The notes beneath the pieces are model-generated. The model saw only the letters and a program-made list of their open reading frames with translations. It did not search any database and was not told the DNA's origin. DNA of 20,451 nt from Apostichopus californicus (taxonomy: Eukaryota > Echinodermata > Holothuroidea > Aspidochirotida > Stichopodidae), in assembly GCA_020650975.1 (NCBI GenBank), contig JAIPMN010021260.1, positions 909 to 21,359 on the forward strand. The letters run 5' to 3'. Shown piece after piece: positions 17,623 to 20,451 of this stretch. A program made the position numbers and the translations under genes. How positions within the stretch are numbered: position 1 is the first letter of the stretch; the number at the start of each line of letters is the position of its first letter.

Positions 17623-18136
17623 CAGCCTGCACGTACATATATATATATACAGCGGTCGGGTCACCAGTAAGTATTTTAAAATTCGGTGCCGAATCTATGA
17701 CAATTGGTCGGTCTCAAAAGTTAAGCCGAATTCAGCGTGTTCTAACACCCATGAACTAAAGAGTAAGAAAAAAGGAAGAAAGGGGGGGGGGGAGGGGTCG
17801 TTCTCTCTGTTTCTCCCTTACTTCACATTGAGTAGAAGCCTATTGTTTTTGGTGGAGGTCAAATGTCATTTAGGGTCACCAAGGGTCAAATTGTGAAAAC
17901 CTTGTTTATAATGTACGATAACTCCCACCGACCATTCTATTAGATAACATGTCCGTTACGCCTCATAAGAATAAGGGAGGCTGTTGGAAATTGGCTATGA
18001 GCGTCCGTAGAATGAGAATTGCATAATTCAGACGAACAAACGGCAATTGGTGTCGCTACCTGCATATAGGCGTTGCATGTGAAAAAAGGTGTAGTTTTTA
18101 CATACAACGATGCAATTGGAATGAACGATATCATTG
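17623..18136. other. Intergenic, no gene found
   Basis: Contains a TATATA tract (about 17637-17650), a G-run (about 17783-17797) and DR4 repeat copy A. No ORF worth calling. Confidence 0.6.
17851..17888 (+). repeat. Dispersed repeat with DR4 half-sites, copy A
   Basis: GAGGTCAAATGTCATTTAGG is followed by GGGTCA-CCAA-GGGTCA (17873-17888), a direct repeat with a 4-base spacer. It closely resembles 19881-19915, which makes it a dispersed repeat. Confidence 0.6.
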
Positions 18137-18144
18137 TGAATAAC

Positions 18145-18612
18145 CACTGGCGGATCCAAGGGGGGGGCAACGGGGGCCATGCCCCCCCCCCCCCAAAGGT
18201 GAGCCAAAAAGTGTTTCCGAACATCCGCTAAATCTTATGATTGGAAATTTAAAAAATCGAGAGGAATAGCAGTGGTAGACTAGTCTAAACCTTTTCGTTT
18301 TCTGGTTTAAAATTAAATGTATGAGCATGAAGATTTACAGTTTATCACCATTTTGCAGTTACAGGCTGGTTGTAAGAAATTTATAACCTATGAAAAATAA
18401 AATTTCTTGAGAAAGATGATCCCAACTTTGTTTTATAAATATTTTAGAAAATTACACCTGGGAAACATTTTTTTTAGAAGTAAATTAACATCACCATTGT
18501 ACACTTTTGTCGCACCAAATTGCATCTGAGGGCATTCATCAATAGAAAATTTTTCATATCACTCTAACGCCACTTTGGCCCCTCCCAAACAAAGGCCCTG
18601 GATCCGCCAGTG
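18145..18612. mobile_element. hAT-like MITE, 468 bp, with TIRs and 8-bp TSD
   Basis: CACTGGCGGATCC (18145-18157) is mirrored by GGATCCGCCAGTG (18600-18612), a perfect 13-bp terminal inverted repeat. It is flanked on both sides by TGAATAAC (18137-18144 and 18613-18620). An 8-bp duplication with this kind of terminus fits the hAT superfamily. A G-run and a C-run just inside the left end (about 18160-18194) can fold together. No transposase is encoded, so it must be mobilised in trans. The exact duplication suggests a fairly recent insertion. Confidence 0.9.
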
Positions 18613-18620
18613 TGAATAAC

Positions 18621-19880
18621 CGCTATTATATATTTGTTTCCGTTGTTGAAGTTTTCCGTCGTATTTTGCAATTGTCAAGATTTTCTGCCAAATAAAAACT
18701 TCAGGTTTGGATGTAGTTAGTTGGGGAAATGACCAGGCGCCGTTTACGAAGCTTAACTGTTGCTATAGTTATACTTCTCAATGCGAATAAACTGTGTAAA
18801 ATGGTTTGCTATCTGCACGTGCATTATGTAAAGGAAGTTTTCATACGGTGCGGAGATTGTTCACAAACTTCACGGAGCTTTTATAAACATTCAGCGAAAA
18901 CATCGTTTCAAACACTCACAATGGTAGGGTAAAATTGGGTTCGTTAATACAAAACGTGAAGGCATTTTGTTGTTCGTGTCACAATACCAATACACTTAAG
19001 GTGGCCAAAAATTTCCTAAAATATTTCGTATGGCATTTCCTACATGCCATCAGTCATAATTCGCAAAATATACAACAATTAAAGGAGTTTTGAGACAAAT
19101 TTGCTGTTATTGCTGCTAGGTCGTTTGCGAAGATTTTCCCTCAACACCAGTTGCGAGTGTAAGATAAATGCTCTTTCAACCTTAGATTTTCATTGCGCAA
19201 AAGATCTCTTTGATTTAGGCAGTGTAATGGAGTAATAGCGATATTTTTCTCGCCAGGCAATCTGCAGTTGAAAGACAAGATAAATAATTGGGGAAATGTA
19301 CGAAGTCGCGCTGATCGAGTTGTGGTTCAAAGTATAGCAGTGAGGTACTGCATAGGCTTAGGACTCGCGCACACCTAGCTAGTGTACAGTTTATGCTTAG
19401 TACTATAGAGGAGCCCTAATGTAACAGAAGTCAAGCTATTTTCGTAGTTATTTTGCAAATGTTGATTTTTAATTGTTTGAGACGCTACAAAAGGCCTAGC
19501 TGCTTACTTATGATTCTGCGACATGTTTTACTTTGTTCATCCCTTACTTTTGGTAGAAAAGGTTTAAATTTCATACTGCACAGAAACATGACTTTCCAAT
19601 GAGCAATTACGTATCATCATGTATCTGCCTAAGTGCCTAACATTTGTTCATATAGTATTGATGTTGTAGATCTGTACTATGGAGTTTTGAGCAGCAGTCG
19701 TAGTGGCGAGTGAATTTTGCGTTTTTGGCGAGTAGATTTTTGGTCACGGTCGCCAAATATCGAGTACTTTTAAAAATATTTTTCGAGGCCTGAAAACCTC
19801 TAAAACATGGCAGAAATCATGGATACTTTTCATACATGGTATATGGTTTTTCCATATTGAGAACAAGAACATGTTGCTTG
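18621..19880. other. Intergenic, no supported gene
   Basis: The longest ATG frame is 67 codons (18729-18932), with a basic start, a short hydrophobic stretch and GTAGGG near its end. It could be a first exon but has no recognisable domain or partner exon in the window. Otherwise AT-rich with no repeat I can delimit. Confidence 0.5.
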
Positions 19881-19915
19881 TGAGGTGAAATCTCATTTGA
19901 GGTCACCAGAGGTCA
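19881..19915 (+). repeat. Dispersed repeat with perfect DR4, copy B
   Basis: GAGGTGAAATCTCATTTGA leads into AGGTCA-CCAG-AGGTCA (19900-19915), a consensus nuclear-receptor DR4. It shares layout and most bases with 17851-17888. Confidence 0.6.
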
Positions 19916-20100
19916 GGGGCGTCAATCCGATTTGAAACGTGGGGGGGACATAATCGATTCGAGTATTCCGGCCATAAGTACTATCTAAGCGGAGCGCCAC
20001 CATCGGTTGGCGCGCAGCGTACCAAGAAAATTTCAGATTTCAATACCTGCCAGATCGCTGGAGATGGCACTTGCCAGGCTGGATAGCAGCCATCTAGTTG
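19914..20100 (+). mobile_element. Possible fragment of a hAT-like element
   Basis: CAGGGGCGTCAATCCG followed by a GTGGGGGGGACA run looks like the G-rich left terminus of many animal hAT-type non-autonomous elements, and a GC-rich segment (about 19990-20020) lies just inside. I find no matching right end in the window, so the element is truncated, continues outside, or is a chance likeness. Confidence 0.35.
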
Positions 20101-20407
20101 CGTGATTTCGGGAGAAAATTACAAATTCGTCACTCAGGAAATCTGCAATAAAGTTCATGCGACCTTCATTTTTGGTGGATTATTTCTTTCATTAGTGATT
20201 CCAATTGACATGAACATTAAAACCCAGTGCAAGTTGACAAATGATGCGGCGAACTGGAACCCCAGCCCCCTTTTGCCCTATGTTTCAGGATAGAATACCC
20301 CTCATTTGTTCGAACCCATGACAACTAACAATTAACAACTAACACATTATATTGCACCAAGTCGGTCAAGGAATGACCCCAGGGCCTCAGATATAGGCCT
20401 ATAGCAA

Positions 20408-20451
20408 GGGTGGGCAACCTTTTTGAATGAATGGGCCAGATTTTAGGAGTG
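20408..20451 (+). mobile_element. Possible left end of a Charlie-type hAT element, cut by window end
   Basis: CAAGGGTGGGCAACCTTTTT followed by GGGCCAGAT resembles the termini of Charlie/hAT elements known in animals (CAGxGGTGGGCAA...GGGCC). Only 44 bases are available. Confidence 0.4.

Noticed and set aside
18729-18932. 67-codon plus-strand frame with basic start and hydrophobic stretch, ending near a GTAGGG donor-like site
   Set aside because: It could be a first exon of another gene, but there is no partner exon, domain or clear promoter in the window.
20102-20293. 63-codon plus-strand frame
   Set aside because: It starts at GTG rather than ATG, lies in a likely repeat fragment, and shows no domain.
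1-20451. CRISPR array, prophage, operon or other prokaryotic system
   Set aside because: No spacer-regular repeats with unique spacers, no ribosome-binding sites with compact genes; intron structure and repeats indicate an animal genome.

Overview
The window looks like animal nuclear DNA, most likely from a marine invertebrate deuterostome such as an echinoderm. The placement is inferred from intron-split coding sequence with canonical GT/AG sites, a tRNA-derived SINE, hAT-like elements with G-rich ends, minisatellites, and a Dok-family adaptor gene. There is no bacterial gene organisation, no CRISPR array and no complete viral or transposase gene.

One gene dominates. It lies on the minus strand, runs from an ATG at 16462 to a TAA at 2044, and can be assembled as eight exons: 16462-16415, 12471-12300, 10934-10752, 7000-6888, 6465-6265, 6163-6049, 4804-4694 and 4133-2044. 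All seven introns are GT-AG, the phases agree at every junction, and the joined frame is 3033 nt, encoding 1010 residues. Exons 1-3 make an N-terminal PH domain and exons 4-5 an IRS-type PTB domain with the Dok-like WP...VREF...FSFDAGR signature. Exons 6-8 make a tail of about 770 residues that looks disordered and carries candidate SH2-docking tyrosines, proline-rich SH3 ligands and basic phosphosites. The expected product is a cytoplasmic or membrane-proximal adaptor acting below receptor tyrosine kinases.

Region by region: 1-2043 is downstream flank and probable 3'UTR with short tandem repeats. 2044-16462 is the gene. Intron 7 holds a SINE. Intron 3 holds three unrelated tandem arrays, one of which repeats a perfect AP-1 consensus. 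Intron 1 holds a probable 1.94-kb non-autonomous DNA transposon. Just upstream of exon 1 are a short uORF that overlaps the start codon and a truncated inverted copy of the same SINE. 16951-17622 is a 336-bp tandem duplication, 18145-18612 is a clear hAT-like MITE with 13-bp TIRs and an 8-bp target duplication, and 18621-20451 is non-coding with fragments of repeats.

I see no new multi-gene system. The observations most worth following up are the AP-1 minisatellite, the uORF/start overlap, the Dok-type PTB combined with IRS-like YxxM motifs, the intron-1 element with ATACC/GGTAT palindromes, and the dispersed repeat carrying DR4 nuclear-receptor half-sites.
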